From Acidicapsa ligni (GTDB lineage: Bacteria > Acidobacteriota > Terriglobia > Terriglobales > Acidobacteriaceae), in NCBI RefSeq assembly GCF_025685655.1, contig NZ_JAGSYG010000003.1, forward strand, positions 620,001-684,000: a stretch of 64,000 nt of DNA, written 5' to 3'. Positions 1 through 9,205 of the stretch are shown piece after piece. Made by a program: the position numbers and the translations under genes. The number at the start of each line of letters is the position of its first letter. Position 1 is the stretch's first letter. The notes below the pieces were generated by a model. That model was not told the DNA's origin and searched no databases. It saw nothing but the letters and a program-made list of their open reading frames with translations.

Positions 1-87
1 TGGACAGGTATTGTGAAAAAGGTCCGAACCGGCACGGAGGAAGCATTCGCAGAGCAAGCGCCGCTTATTGGTGACACACAAGAGTAA
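1..87 (+). CDS. C-terminal end of an unidentified protein (cut by window start)
   Basis: Frame 1 is open from the first base and ends at a TAA at 85-87, giving 28 residues (WTGIVKKVRT.. to ..GDTQE). The composition, mixed charged and hydrophobic, is normal for a protein tail. There is too little to name a family, and a chance open stretch of this length cannot be excluded. It points the same way as the glycosyltransferase gene that starts at 361. Confidence 0.4.
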   Translation, partial: WTGIVKKVRTGTEEAFAEQAPLIGDTQE

Positions 88-360
88 GGCTGGCACGCGG
101 ACCGCTATCTGCGGCTCATCCATAGCTCGGGCTCTATCACAAGGCCAGAGATGCTGTATCCGGAAACCATATCTTAGGTTGCCATGATCTTAGGGAGCCA
201 TGACTTTAGGCAACCCTGACTTTGGGCAACCGACCGGGCACAGCTTCTCTGGTTTTGTCGTTGTGGCCTGAATGCAGCGAGACGCTGGTCTATTTCCTCG
301 GATCGCAGGACTTAAACTAAGTAACCTGCAGCCTGCGCAGTTTCCCTTCGCGGAGATCAA
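88..360. other. intergenic region upstream of the glycosyltransferase gene
   Basis: No open frame of coding character. It contains a degenerate 16-bp tandem repeat (174-231). A GGAG lies 7 bases before the TTG start at 361. I see no convincing promoter boxes. Confidence 0.5.
174..231. repeat. degenerate 16-bp tandem repeat, about 3.6 copies
   Basis: Units start at 174, 190, 206 and 222, each beginning TTAGG or TTGGG and followed by a GCC/ACC core and TGAC/TGATC (for example TTAGGGAGCCATGACT at 190-205). Units 1-3 are 16 bases; the last is truncated after 10. It lies about 130 bases before the next gene. It may be an operator array or simply slippage DNA. Confidence 0.6.
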
Positions 361-1935
361 TTGTCCTCTGAGCTTAAGCCTGCATTGAGAAACGATGACT
401 ATGCTCCCTTGGTTCCGAGGCCGTCCGATTGGAAGTGGGCGATCTGGTACTACATCCTCGTCGCGTTTGGATGTGTGGTCTATCTATACTTCAATCTTTT
501 TGCATCTCATGGTGTGCCGATTCTCCAGAGCGGCGACCAGGTGTATTTCTGGATGGGTGCGCAACAACTTCTCAATGGACAAGTCATTTATCGAGATTTT
601 TTTCAGTACACTCCTCCGGGCACGGATTTAATATTCGCTGCGTTTTTCAGATTTTTGGGCATCACCATTGGGGCGACGAACATCGTCGTGATGGTCTTCG
701 GGGTGATCTTCGGCTGCGTTTGCTTTTCCATCTCACGTAAATTGATGAAGCCCGAACTGGCCGCTCTGACCACAGGCCTGTTCATGGTACTCATTTACGG
801 CAAAGTCCTGACTGCTACCAATCATTGGTTTGCAGCTATATTCGTTCTGCTCGCTGTGCGCGTCAGCATGGAGCGGGCAAATACGGAACGAATTGCGGCA
901 TCTGGAGCGCTCCTGGCGCTGGCTGCCTTCTTCAATCAGGCGCATGGAGGAGCGGCTTTAATTGGATTTTCCGCCTTCTTGTTGTGCCGGAATGTACGTG
1001 CTCGACAGACAGCGGCTGAGACCATCAAGCTGGTTGCTCTTCTTCTTATGTCCTTCACGCTGATGCTGCTTTTGCTGAATGCGTACTATATCGTCACGGT
1101 TGGAATCGAGAGACTCTGGTACTGTCTCGTTCTATATGTGTTCAAGTATCTGACGCACTACACTCCGCCGGCACTTGGCTTACCTACCCTCGCATTGACG
1201 ACACGAGCTATCCCTGGGTTGGCGCCTTATCTAGCCGTCTATATCCTCGTGCCGATTGTCTATGGCATTGCACTATGGCAGTGCTGGCGTTCGCGCAAGA
1301 GGGACTCTTTCCCCTGGAACCAGGTTGCTCTTCTTGCCCTGGTCGGCTCTTCTCTGCTCCTGGAAGTGGCGGTGAGCATTACCTGGCTGCGCCTCTTCGC
1401 GGTGTCTCTGCCTGCGGTTGTACTTGCGATTTGGGCTATCGGCGCCTTGCCTGCTCTTCGCAGGCCTATGGTTGTCGCCCTCTGGATTGCGCTAAGCGTT
1501 GTAGCCATTCGACAGATCGCCGTTAAGCGTGCATTTAACAGTGTTCAAATCGAGTTGCCGGGCGGACGGTGCACAACAACCACCGAGGCCTACGGGAAGC
1601 TGCACTGGCTTGCGGAACATACGCACCGTGGAGATTTCTTGTTTCAGGCGGGATGGCCAGGGGTTTACATACCGCTTCAGTTACGAAACCCCATCTACAT
1701 GCCGACACTAGCGCGCTGGGACACTCTTCGCAGCCAGGACATCGCGTCGTCTATACAGCAAATACAAGCCAAACGGGTGCGGTATGTGCTCTGGAAACAA
1801 ACCCTGGATGAAGGATGCGAATTCAGCGCCTGCCAGGATCAACTCTCTCCTTTTCGCGCCTATTTGAAGTCTTCTTATACTCTCGTTCAGGTCTTCGCAG
1901 ACGGAGACACGGTATGGGAGAAATTGGACGATTGA
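361..1935 (+). CDS. GT-C fold membrane glycosyltransferase-like protein (family 39-like)
   Basis: This is a 524-residue polytopic membrane protein. After a charged N-terminal tail there are roughly ten or more hydrophobic segments, and the last ~110 residues are soluble. The first long extracytoplasmic loop (residues ~57-90) carries the acidic and Pro/Gly pattern SGDQVYFWMGAQQLL..PPGTD typical of GT-C enzymes such as PMT/ArnT-like proteins. These move sugars from polyprenyl-phosphate carriers to acceptors on the outer face of the inner membrane. The start is TTG, supported by GGAG 7 bases upstream; no in-frame ATG lies close by. It is convergent with the next gene. The acceptor and sugar are unknown. 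Membrane topology is clear, but the family assignment rests on the loop pattern only. Confidence 0.65.
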   Translation: MSSELKPALRNDDYAPLVPRPSDWKWAIWYYILVAFGCVVYLYFNLFASHGVPILQSGDQVYFWMGAQQLLNGQVIYRDFFQYTPPGTDLIFAAFFRFLGITIGATNIVVMVFGVIFGCVCFSISRKLMKPELAALTTGLFMVLIYGKVLTATNHWFAAIFVLLAVRVSMERANTERIAASGALLALAAFFNQAHGGAALIGFSAFLLCRNVRARQTAAETIKLVALLLMSFTLMLLLLNAYYIVTVGIERLWYCLVLYVFKYLTHYTPPALGLPTLALTTRAIPGLAPYLAVYILVPIVYGIALWQCWRSRKRDSFPWNQVALLALVGSSLLLEVAVSITWLRLFAVSLPAVVLAIWAIGALPALRRPMVVALWIALSVVAIRQIAVKRAFNSVQIELPGGRCTTTTEAYGKLHWLAEHTHRGDFLFQAGWPGVYIPLQLRNPIYMPTLARWDTLRSQDIASSIQQIQAKRVRYVLWKQTLDEGCEFSACQDQLSPFRAYLKSSYTLVQVFADGDTVWEKLDD

Positions 1936-2017
1936 ACTGCACTTTGCCTGAGCGTCCGAATTCAGCGGGCCGGCACTCTGCGCCAATTGCGATGCGGTTT
2001 ACGCGGTGGACGCAAAT

Positions 2018-3952
2018 CTAGAAATTGCAAATCGAGGCATCCATTTCGGCTTCGGCAGAGATGACGCAATTACGTCCACAGCTCTTGGCCCGATAAAGCG
2101 CGGCATCGACAGCCCGGATTATAGCCTCAGCCTCATGATGTGTCCGAAGAACCGAGGCTACACCAAAGCTTGCGGTTACCTGCAGCAATGTCTCGCCATC
2201 CTGAATACGCGCCGATTGCACGGCGACTCGCAGTTGTTCGCCACGGATAAGCGCGCTTTCCATTCCGCAATTTGGCAGGATCAGTAGAAATTCCTCGCCA
2301 CCGTAGCGGCCTACGCAATCATAGGGACGCAGGCTACGCGAAAGAACGGTGCCGATCTCTTTCAACACGATGTCACCTGCCAGATGGCCATAGCTATCGT
2401 TGACCTTCTTGAAATGGTCGACATCGGCCAGGATCACGCTCATTGGCGTCCCATCGCGACGCGAGCGGATCATTTCCTGGCTCAATCGCTCGACAATCAC
2501 GCGGTGGTTCCATAGTCCGGTCAAACCATCGTGCTCGGCATGGTGCCGCATCCGGTTGCTTTCGTGCAGCAGTTCCATCTTCTCCAGTTCCAGCGCATCC
2601 TGGCGGTGCTGATCTTCGCGAACACTGTGATAGACCGCGTAAACAATTGCAACAAGCAGGAGTGCTCCGGCGAGTGTCCTTAGAGAGATTCCATTGCCAT
2701 CGAGGGAAAAAAGAGGCGAGTCGATCTTGTCCGCGATGGCCCAACCGGTGAACTGGCGGCCTTGTTTGACTGTGTAGCTGAAGACGAGCAACATATCGTC
2801 GAGGAAGGCCAGGATGGCTACCAGCCAGCGAGCAGAATCAAACTGCTTGCGCTGGAAAAGTGCATAACCCACCAGAACCAGAGGGAAAAGTTCAAAGAGG
2901 AAAGAGAAGATCGCCAACACAGCATCGGAGATCTGCGCAAGACTAGTCCACTGCGGATTCCCACTCAAGGCAATCAGCACTCCATCCAATACCTCGCTGA
3001 CGATGTAGATGTAAGCGAAGATCCGCGTAATGCGGCAAATGACGCGGTTCTCATGGAGGGAAAGAAGCCAGAGGAGGAGAAACCAGAGCGATATATCCTG
3101 CATGCCGCTCAGTGGCTCTGCAGCTCCCATAGCCAGAGAGTAGGGCAAGCCCAGGTGAGCATTCACCAACAGCAGGATGGCTGGCTGCGCTACGGCAAAG
3201 CCTGCTGTCCAAAACAAGACCCACCGGTCGGAAGCTCGCAGCCAGAGAAGAAAACTCAGGAAGGCGATCACGGCGCAGAGAAGATTGGCGCCAAAATGGA
3301 GCTGTCGGCTACGCAGCCACTGAAATTCATACGCAGCCTTGACAGTGGCTATGGCTTCGGGACTCCCGATCAAAGGGGCTGTATCAAACCCGCCAAACTC
3401 ACCAGAATCGTCGGAGAGCAAGGGTGCCTTCCAAACGCGCACCGCCAGAACACCGTGCTGCACCTGGCCAAGTTCAAAGGTCTGCATCGGCTGCGAAATG
3501 TACCAGACAGGGCTGGGTGGCAGCTTGCCGTTATGCCCGATGAGTGAACCATTCCAATAGATTTCATACGGATCACGAATCTTCGGCACCAGTAGTGAGA
3601 ACTCCTGAGGTACTCCGGGAGCTTGGGTGAGCGCGATAGAGCACCGGTACCAGGCAAACCCTGTCAGGTTGGCATGCCCCTGCTTGCCCCACGGCTGATC
3701 TGCGCTAAGCTTCTCCCAGCCAGAGCTGTCAAAGGTGGGATTTGCCCATGTGGGATCATCTCCAGTATGGAATTGCCATGGGCCGCTGAGTGCGAAAGTT
3801 CCCTTGCCGAGCGCCTCAATCATGAGAGGAGCAGCCGTCGCGTTCTTCCTGCTTGTTTGCTTCGCGTGTACCCAATGGGTGGCGAAGGCAAGCAGAATTA
3901 TGGCAACGGTTCGGTGCAAGGCAAAATAGCCGGAAGGCATACTATGTAGCAT
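2018..3952 (-). CDS. membrane diguanylate cyclase with periplasmic sensor domain (GGDEF)
   Basis: This 644-residue protein should make the second messenger c-di-GMP from two GTP. The N-terminus is hydrophobic (signal/anchor). Residues ~45-200 form a periplasmic beta-rich domain (GPWQFHTGDDPTW.., ..FAWYRCSIAL) resembling galactose-binding-like folds. Then come seven or so membrane helices (~215-450), a short coiled coil and a GGDEF domain. The active-site motif is intact as GGEEF (residues 551-555), and an RPYD sits exactly five residues before it, matching the allosteric inhibitory I-site of the family. No EAL domain is present. The layout resembles 7TM-DISM sensor cyclases, so it is predicted to turn an extracellular ligand into c-di-GMP. 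It is convergent with the glycosyltransferase. The ligand is unknown. Confidence 0.9.
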   Translation of the reverse strand: MLHSMPSGYFALHRTVAIILLAFATHWVHAKQTSRKNATAAPLMIEALGKGTFALSGPWQFHTGDDPTWANPTFDSSGWEKLSADQPWGKQGHANLTGFAWYRCSIALTQAPGVPQEFSLLVPKIRDPYEIYWNGSLIGHNGKLPPSPVWYISQPMQTFELGQVQHGVLAVRVWKAPLLSDDSGEFGGFDTAPLIGSPEAIATVKAAYEFQWLRSRQLHFGANLLCAVIAFLSFLLWLRASDRWVLFWTAGFAVAQPAILLLVNAHLGLPYSLAMGAAEPLSGMQDISLWFLLLWLLSLHENRVICRITRIFAYIYIVSEVLDGVLIALSGNPQWTSLAQISDAVLAIFSFLFELFPLVLVGYALFQRKQFDSARWLVAILAFLDDMLLVFSYTVKQGRQFTGWAIADKIDSPLFSLDGNGISLRTLAGALLLVAIVYAVYHSVREDQHRQDALELEKMELLHESNRMRHHAEHDGLTGLWNHRVIVERLSQEMIRSRRDGTPMSVILADVDHFKKVNDSYGHLAGDIVLKEIGTVLSRSLRPYDCVGRYGGEEFLLILPNCGMESALIRGEQLRVAVQSARIQDGETLLQVTASFGVASVLRTHHEAEAIIRAVDAALYRAKSCGRNCVISAEAEMDASICNF

Positions 3953-4042
3953 ACAAATTTAAATTCAGCTTTGCGCAGAAATTTTGGATTTGTTCACATC
4001 CCTAACACATGCGAACTCTACGGCAGCAGGAAGATACCTCCG

Positions 4043-4094
4043 CTTCTATAGAAAAAGCGCAACTTGCACTTCTAGAAGCTAGTTACTTCTATAG
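4043..4094. promoter_or_regulatory. three CTTCTATAG-like elements upstream of the diguanylate cyclase
   Basis: CTTCTATAG occurs at 4043-4051 and 4086-4094, and the palindromic variant CTTCTAGAAG at 4069-4078. They lie 90-140 bases upstream of the minus-strand cyclase start at 3952. Clustering of three near-identical 9-10-mers in an intergenic region suggests a protein-binding array, but no known regulator motif is recognised. Confidence 0.35.
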
Positions 4095-4207
4095 ATTTGA
4101 ACCGTACTTAAAGTTGAACAGTAGCAGACCCGCGGGAGAGAAGACCATATATCAGCCCCCAATCCGCTCGCGGCAAGTAACAACGTCATCTTCAAGAAAT
4201 AGTGAAC

Positions 4208-4234
4208 GCCCCGCCGCCTTGCAGGCGGCGGGGC
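4208..4234 (-). terminator. GC-rich hairpin, likely terminator of the first TBDR gene
   Basis: Perfect 11-bp arms (GCCCCGCCGCC at 4208-4218 and its complement at 4224-4234) flank a 5-base loop, 18 bases past the stop codon of the minus-strand TBDR. On the minus strand the stem is followed by a T-richer stretch (CTATTTCTTG), consistent with factor-independent termination. Confidence 0.75.
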
Positions 4235-4251
4235 ATTCGCTTGTTATAGGG

Positions 4252-7200
4252 CTAGAAGTCTATTCGGGCTGCGATCTGACCGCTGCGACCTCCGAGTCCC
4301 GTTTTGATGACACCGAAGCTAGCGCTCGTTAGATCCAGGTTGAGGTTATCCTCGTCCAAGTTGGTGTGGTTCGTTACGTTGGTGAAACTCGCTTCAGTTC
4401 GGAGTTTGAAACGATTATTGAGCGAGAAGATCTTCGCGAGACCTGCGTTTAGCTGAACGAAGCCGGGGCCTTGCACTGTGCCGATTCCGCTATTGCCAAA
4501 GCGGCCAATCGGAAGCGCGGGACCGAAGGTGGAGACCGGTTTCCCGTCAGCTTTGAAACCGGCGCCCGTATCGCACGCCTCGCCCGGTACCCAGGCAGAC
4601 CAGCCGGGGCAGGCAAAAGCCGAGGGGTTAACCCAGCCAGAGCGGCCCTGATGCATGGGCTTCCAGTTTACGCCAGCCACACGGTCAGGATGCTGTGTAG
4701 CCTGTGTGGGGTCCCACCCTGCGAGGGATGTTTTAAGCCCTGAACCGGTACCGGATGGGTCCGTTTCTCCAGCGGGAAAAGCTGGCGTAAGATACGCACC
4801 CGTCTGCCAGGTAAAGATGCTGCTCAGTTGCCAGCCGCCGACCACCGCATCCAGAACCCTCGGCATGGTTGCGCCGAAGTGCCTGCCGCGACCGACGGGA
4901 AGCTCGTAGATTGACGTAGTCAGCCAATGCAGGCGACGAGGGCCTGGCGTATTTCCATAATCCAGCCTCTTGTCATCCACCCAGGAGGCAAAATCCCCGC
5001 CCCCTCGCTCACCTGAGAACTGGGTAGAGGTGGCGCCAGTGTTATTCGACAGAGCCCTGGCCCAGGTAAATGTCGAGTCGAACTGAAGACCGTTTTGCAT
5101 GTGGTGTTTGGCTTCAATTTCCATTGCGTTGTAATTCGCATTTGCCTGCGAACCATAATTCATCAGGATGCCCCAGTTAGGGAATCTGCGAGCGCTGAAC
5201 GGTTGGTTGTAGGCTGAAACGGTGCTCGAGAGCGGCAGTGTGTTCTCGTCCTGTTTCAAATTCAGATGGGAAGTTTCGGAACCGGTGTACGACGCGCGAA
5301 TGCCGTAGCCCCGACCCAGGTCATGCTCGACGGTCAAAGCCCACTGAGCTGTCTCGGCATCGTGATAGTGGAGGTCAATGCTGGCGTTAAATTCGTTCGT
5401 GCCGTAGCAGTTTGTGCAGCCGCTGGTTCCGGAGCCGAACCCAATCGCCGGCCATGAATAAAGTGGTTGATTCGTGGTTGTATTCAAGGCATTTGTGTAC
5501 GCCGAAGAACTGCCCTGAATCGTTCCAGTTAAAGAATGAAACGTCTGGCCCAGGATGGAGACGTTGTACAAGCCGAAGCCTGAGCGCACAACCCACTTAC
5601 CGTCGTTCGTCACGCGATAGGCAAAGCCAAGGCGAGGCAGGACGCGGTTCTTATCCACGAAGCGCAAGCTTCTCGGCAGGCCTGCAGCAATGTTGGAGAC
5701 AACCGGCATACATGGCGCGCCGTTTATAGTCGCACTGTTCGAGTTGGTGATGCCATCCGGGTCGCAGGCATTCGCGGATGCAAGCGTGCTTGCCGACTGT
5801 AGATTAGGCTGTGGAAAGGCGGGATAGATAACCCTTGCCGAGCGCGGCACACTGTAGTCCATGTTGGCATAGAAGCCATTCTTGTCGTAGAAGCCTGGGC
5901 GATATTCATATCGCACGCCAAGGTCGACTGACAGCTTTGGTGAAACCCTCCAATGGTCCTCTGCATATACGTGGTATTCACCAGCCGAGCCGTTAATGTC
6001 TCTGGTTATATCGTCATAACTCGAGTTATTAGGGATACCTAACAGGAAGTCGGCAAAGTCAACGCCCGTGAATGCACCAATAGCATTGCCCGCATTGCTG
6101 AAGTAGAAGTTTCCATAGTTGTCGCCGGTGCTTATTCCGGTTCCTCCGATGTACGTGTAAGTACGAACATCGCCGCCGAACTTCAAGTTATGGACGCCCT
6201 TGGTCCATGACAGGTTGTCGCTATAGGAGTACGTGTTATCAATATCGTTGCTATTGAGCCGTCCCGCTGGAGGAGACGTAATATTTGTGAACGAAACAAA
6301 TGGGAAGCCGTTGTACCACAAATCGTTCAATGCACCGAAGCCCAGGCTCTGCGTGAAGGCTTTGCCGTTATAAGGATTCGCATCTCCATTGGTCCAGCGC
6401 GTGAAACCAAAAATACCCACGTTAATCAGGTTCGGATTTATCGTCCAACTGAGGCTCGTAGTCAAGTTCGACGAGTCGTAGATATTTGTACTGGGATCGA
6501 AATTTAAGTTGTATCCGGATATGCGCGGAAAATTGTAGTGACTATAGCGGCCCCATAACAGGACCTTCTGGTTTGAGCCGAAGTACTGGTCGCCGCGAGC
6601 ATCTATTTGGTTGGAGTGCGTGGGCTCGGATACATTGGTGTAGTAGTTCGCCGACTCTCCGTTCACGTAAGAGGTCGTGGGAACGGTGCCGCCCCCAGTC
6701 AACGTTGCCGGTGTATTGGGGTCGGGGTAGAACTGCAAAAACTTTTGCGCGATCGAACTCAAGGCCCCGGTCGGAATTGTATTGCCCCAGCTAGTGCCCG
6801 TAAAAGGATCGGTCAGACTAGAGTAGGCTGCCGAGGGATTTGCGTAGTCAGTAAAATCGCCATTCTTCATGGCTGCCGTTGGCACTGTGGCAGACATGGT
6901 CACGCTCTGGGGAAGACGGAAGCCTTCATAATCGAAGAGGAAGAAGCTCTTGTTTCGGCCATCGTACAGTTTAGGAATCAGGACCGGGCCGCTCAGCTTT
7001 CCGCCAAATGTGTTGGCCACAAGATGCGGCCGGGTCGGGGATCCATACGTATTTGCGTTTATGCCAGAGTTCTGGTGGTATTCCCATCCTGAGCCATGAA
7101 ACGGATTCGTACCACCTTTAGTCGTGACCGACACCTGAGCAGGATCGCCAAATTCAGCAGGCGCCAGTACGCCGGTAAGCTGAAAGGAGGCCACATCGTC

Positions 7201-7860
7201 AGCACTGGGAAAGAGGACAGGATTGCCGCTGCTTCCGACCTGAATATTCGTGACACCATCCACGGTCATGTCCGATGTGAATGGCAGATTTCCCTCAACC
7301 GAGAATGATCCCTGATCAGCCTGCACACCGGGCATGGCGGACATTGCGCCCAGGATCGATGTACCAGCCGCACTGGCCCGGAAGTTTGTCGGAAGATTCA
7401 CAATATCGTCGGAGTTGAAAGTGGTGGTGATCGTTGGTGTCTCCGTCTGGATCACGCCTGTGTTTTCACCCGCGACACTTACCGTGGTCGAGGAACTGCC
7501 GATGACCAGCCTGGCATCGACGCGCAAGGTTTGCAGAGTGTTCAACTGTAATTTTGTTGTGGTCCACTTCTCAAATCCGCTAGCCTGAATCTCCACGCTG
7601 TAGTGGTCCGCATCGGCGTCCAGAAACTGATACGCACCGATGGCGCTGCTAGTGGTCGTGCGCACTATTCCTTTATCTGTATCTGTCAGAGTTACGGTAG
7701 CGCCTGGCACCACGGCACCGGTGGTATCCATTACGGAGCCGACAATGGCTCCGTGTACAGCCTGTCCTGGTGACGGTTGGACTACGAATAATAGGCCAAG
7801 TAAAAGGCCTCCGAGTGGAAAGAGATGTCTGCACCAACTGAAACACTTCCTGATTTGCAT
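4252..7860 (-). CDS. Oar-like TonB-dependent outer-membrane receptor (1202 aa)
   Basis: Large outer-membrane protein expected to import or bind a substrate using TonB energy. It has a signal peptide (~1-33), a carboxypeptidase-regulatory/Cna-B-like domain (~37-115, GSVMDTTGAVVPGATVTL), a plug-like region (~125-255, with VEGNLPFTSDMTVDGV and VSVTTKGGTNPFHGSGWEY) and a long beta barrel. It ends in an aromatic residue (..AARIDF), the usual signal for barrel insertion. This architecture is common in many copies in Acidobacteriota. It stands alone: no sigma factor or lipoprotein gene adjoins it, unlike the TBDRs at 16878 and 30671, and its plug sequence is clearly different from theirs. A hairpin terminator follows. 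The substrate cannot be read from sequence. Confidence 0.92.
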   Translation of the reverse strand: MQIRKCFSWCRHLFPLGGLLLGLLFVVQPSPGQAVHGAIVGSVMDTTGAVVPGATVTLTDTDKGIVRTTTSSAIGAYQFLDADADHYSVEIQASGFEKWTTTKLQLNTLQTLRVDARLVIGSSSTTVSVAGENTGVIQTETPTITTTFNSDDIVNLPTNFRASAAGTSILGAMSAMPGVQADQGSFSVEGNLPFTSDMTVDGVTNIQVGSSGNPVLFPSADDVASFQLTGVLAPAEFGDPAQVSVTTKGGTNPFHGSGWEYHQNSGINANTYGSPTRPHLVANTFGGKLSGPVLIPKLYDGRNKSFFLFDYEGFRLPQSVTMSATVPTAAMKNGDFTDYANPSAAYSSLTDPFTGTSWGNTIPTGALSSIAQKFLQFYPDPNTPATLTGGGTVPTTSYVNGESANYYTNVSEPTHSNQIDARGDQYFGSNQKVLLWGRYSHYNFPRISGYNLNFDPSTNIYDSSNLTTSLSWTINPNLINVGIFGFTRWTNGDANPYNGKAFTQSLGFGALNDLWYNGFPFVSFTNITSPPAGRLNSNDIDNTYSYSDNLSWTKGVHNLKFGGDVRTYTYIGGTGISTGDNYGNFYFSNAGNAIGAFTGVDFADFLLGIPNNSSYDDITRDINGSAGEYHVYAEDHWRVSPKLSVDLGVRYEYRPGFYDKNGFYANMDYSVPRSARVIYPAFPQPNLQSASTLASANACDPDGITNSNSATINGAPCMPVVSNIAAGLPRSLRFVDKNRVLPRLGFAYRVTNDGKWVVRSGFGLYNVSILGQTFHSLTGTIQGSSSAYTNALNTTTNQPLYSWPAIGFGSGTSGCTNCYGTNEFNASIDLHYHDAETAQWALTVEHDLGRGYGIRASYTGSETSHLNLKQDENTLPLSSTVSAYNQPFSARRFPNWGILMNYGSQANANYNAMEIEAKHHMQNGLQFDSTFTWARALSNNTGATSTQFSGERGGGDFASWVDDKRLDYGNTPGPRRLHWLTTSIYELPVGRGRHFGATMPRVLDAVVGGWQLSSIFTWQTGAYLTPAFPAGETDPSGTGSGLKTSLAGWDPTQATQHPDRVAGVNWKPMHQGRSGWVNPSAFACPGWSAWVPGEACDTGAGFKADGKPVSTFGPALPIGRFGNSGIGTVQGPGFVQLNAGLAKIFSLNNRFKLRTEASFTNVTNHTNLDEDNLNLDLTSASFGVIKTGLGGRSGQIAARIDF

Positions 7861-8373
7861 CTTGTCGACCCCTCCAAAATGTTGTCCTTCTGTACCCAGT
7901 GTTAGGCAGTTCTGCGCATCCCGATACGTTCAGCAGGTTAAGTCGCGATATGGTGCTCGTTCTGTGCGCCGATAGAGGTCCGTCTCTGCAAAGTCATGTC
8001 AGCCAGCGAAATACTGGCATGAATACAGCGTGAATCTGTTGCGCAAAGTATGGGTGTCTCTTCACACTGCAGAAACAGAAAAGCCTCTTTTCAAGGCACC
8101 TTAAAGACCGCGAAAGATCGCGCATTTGAACCATCATTTACAGGATCGTCATGACGTGGATCGACGGCTCTTTGGTTCAGAATGGGCTTGCTCTTTGTTG
8201 CGCGGGGAGAATTCCGTGTGCAGAATTCCGATCACAGTACTCCGATGTTGCTCTGCAATGTGCCATGGTCTATGGAGGGGTGAGTGCGATCGTGTTGCCT
8301 TATAACCGTGTTGCCCTATTGATGTCTTGCAACTGAGCCCGAAGCTCAACACTATATAGAAGCTCAACGCTGC
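7861..8373. other. non-coding stretch upstream of the first TBDR
   Basis: No convincing gene. It should hold the TBDR promoter, but I cannot identify clear boxes. A GAATTCCG repeat near 8210-8230 (two close copies) and a repeated AAGCTCAAC around 8340-8370 are the only patterns seen. Confidence 0.45.
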
Positions 8374-8612
8374 TTACAGGATTTTGTTTGTCCTCTGCCT
8401 CAGCCAGCGGTCCATCTTCATGCCGGTCAGATTTCCGGCTTCGATTCTCTCAATGATGGCGAAAGGCGTGCCTCACAGTATGGGATTTTTTCGTGAGTAA
8501 AGTGATCCGGCGCCATCCACCGCTGGCATCGGGATCTCGCCGCGCATGCAATGCCGTCATGAGCAGCTTTGCTCCACCCAGACCTTTGCCGATCACCTCC
8601 ATGCCCGGCTCT
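8374..8612 (-). pseudogene. possible remnant of an unidentified gene, frameshifted
   Basis: On the minus strand one frame reads GKGLGGAKLLMTALHARRD.. and runs into ..LLTKKSHTVR. A second frame then continues TPFAIIERIEAGNLTGMKMD.. and ends in TAA at 8376-8374. Both halves have protein-like composition and would join by one frameshift near 8470. I do not recognise the family. It could be the decayed 3' end of a gene lost from this 1.3 kb gap. Confidence 0.3.
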
Positions 8613-9134
8613 CAAATGAATATAGACGGAATGCGATCCCTCTCAGGCTCAGGCAAAAATGCCCTCAACGGGGACGTTTGGCAGGTTAAGTCGCCAATGC
8701 ACCCACGTTAGCGCACCCGCAACGCGCACAATAAGCGAATGTAATGTGAAAGCCATGTGACTGCGCCGCGAGGACCAGCTAGAGGACCACCGACACCGCT
8801 ATCGACGCCGGAGTACGCATCCGCGCTGAGGCAGAATGGTCTCCGTGATGATCTCGTGTGATTTGGCCCATGATGCTGATGAGCATTGGGCTTTATAGCG
8901 ATCTCGGCAGGGGCATTTTGTAACTCGACCTGGGGCTGGTCGATTTTTCTTTAGCTGCTCCGGCGGCTACTTGAAATCAGAAGTAGCTGCGCTACACAAG
9001 CTATTCCAACGGCACGAAAATCGGGAAATCTACATTTTAAATATTGCGTTTTATGAACTGGCTATTCTGCGGGTCGGGCTGCTCAGCATCGATGATGCAT
9101 CAAGATGAGGGGTGGGACGAGGGGTGATTTGAGA
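8613..9134. other. non-coding stretch
   Basis: Frames on both strands are short and of poor composition. No inverted terminal repeats or transposase fragments could be recognised. It ends at the hairpin that follows the giant NHL/Ig gene. Confidence 0.45.
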
Positions 9135-9166
9135 GTCTGCGGACGCTCCTTGAAGCGTCCGCAGAC
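9135..9166 (-). terminator. 13-bp stem hairpin ending the locus A operon
   Basis: Perfect 13-bp arms (GTCTGCGGACGCT at 9135-9147, complement at 9154-9166) with a 6-base loop, 39 bases beyond the stop codon of the minus-strand giant gene. There is no clear U-run after the stem, so termination may need other factors, or the stem may act as a 3' end stabiliser. Confidence 0.65.
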
Positions 9167-9205
9167 CGATTGGTTGAACTACTCAGCGTGCATCCGAATT
9201 ATCCG

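Larger units (their letters stand above)
3953..4251. other. intergenic region between TBDR gene and diguanylate cyclase gene
   Basis: About 300 bases without a gene. It holds three copies of a CTTCTA(T/G)A(G) element (4043-4094) upstream of the cyclase and a strong GC hairpin (4208-4234) just after the TBDR stop codon. Confidence 0.6.

Noticed and set aside
2762..3547. 261-residue open frame opposite the diguanylate cyclase
   Set aside because: Composition (many Gln, Lys, Glu and no hydrophobic core) and lack of motifs show it is the antisense of the membrane region.
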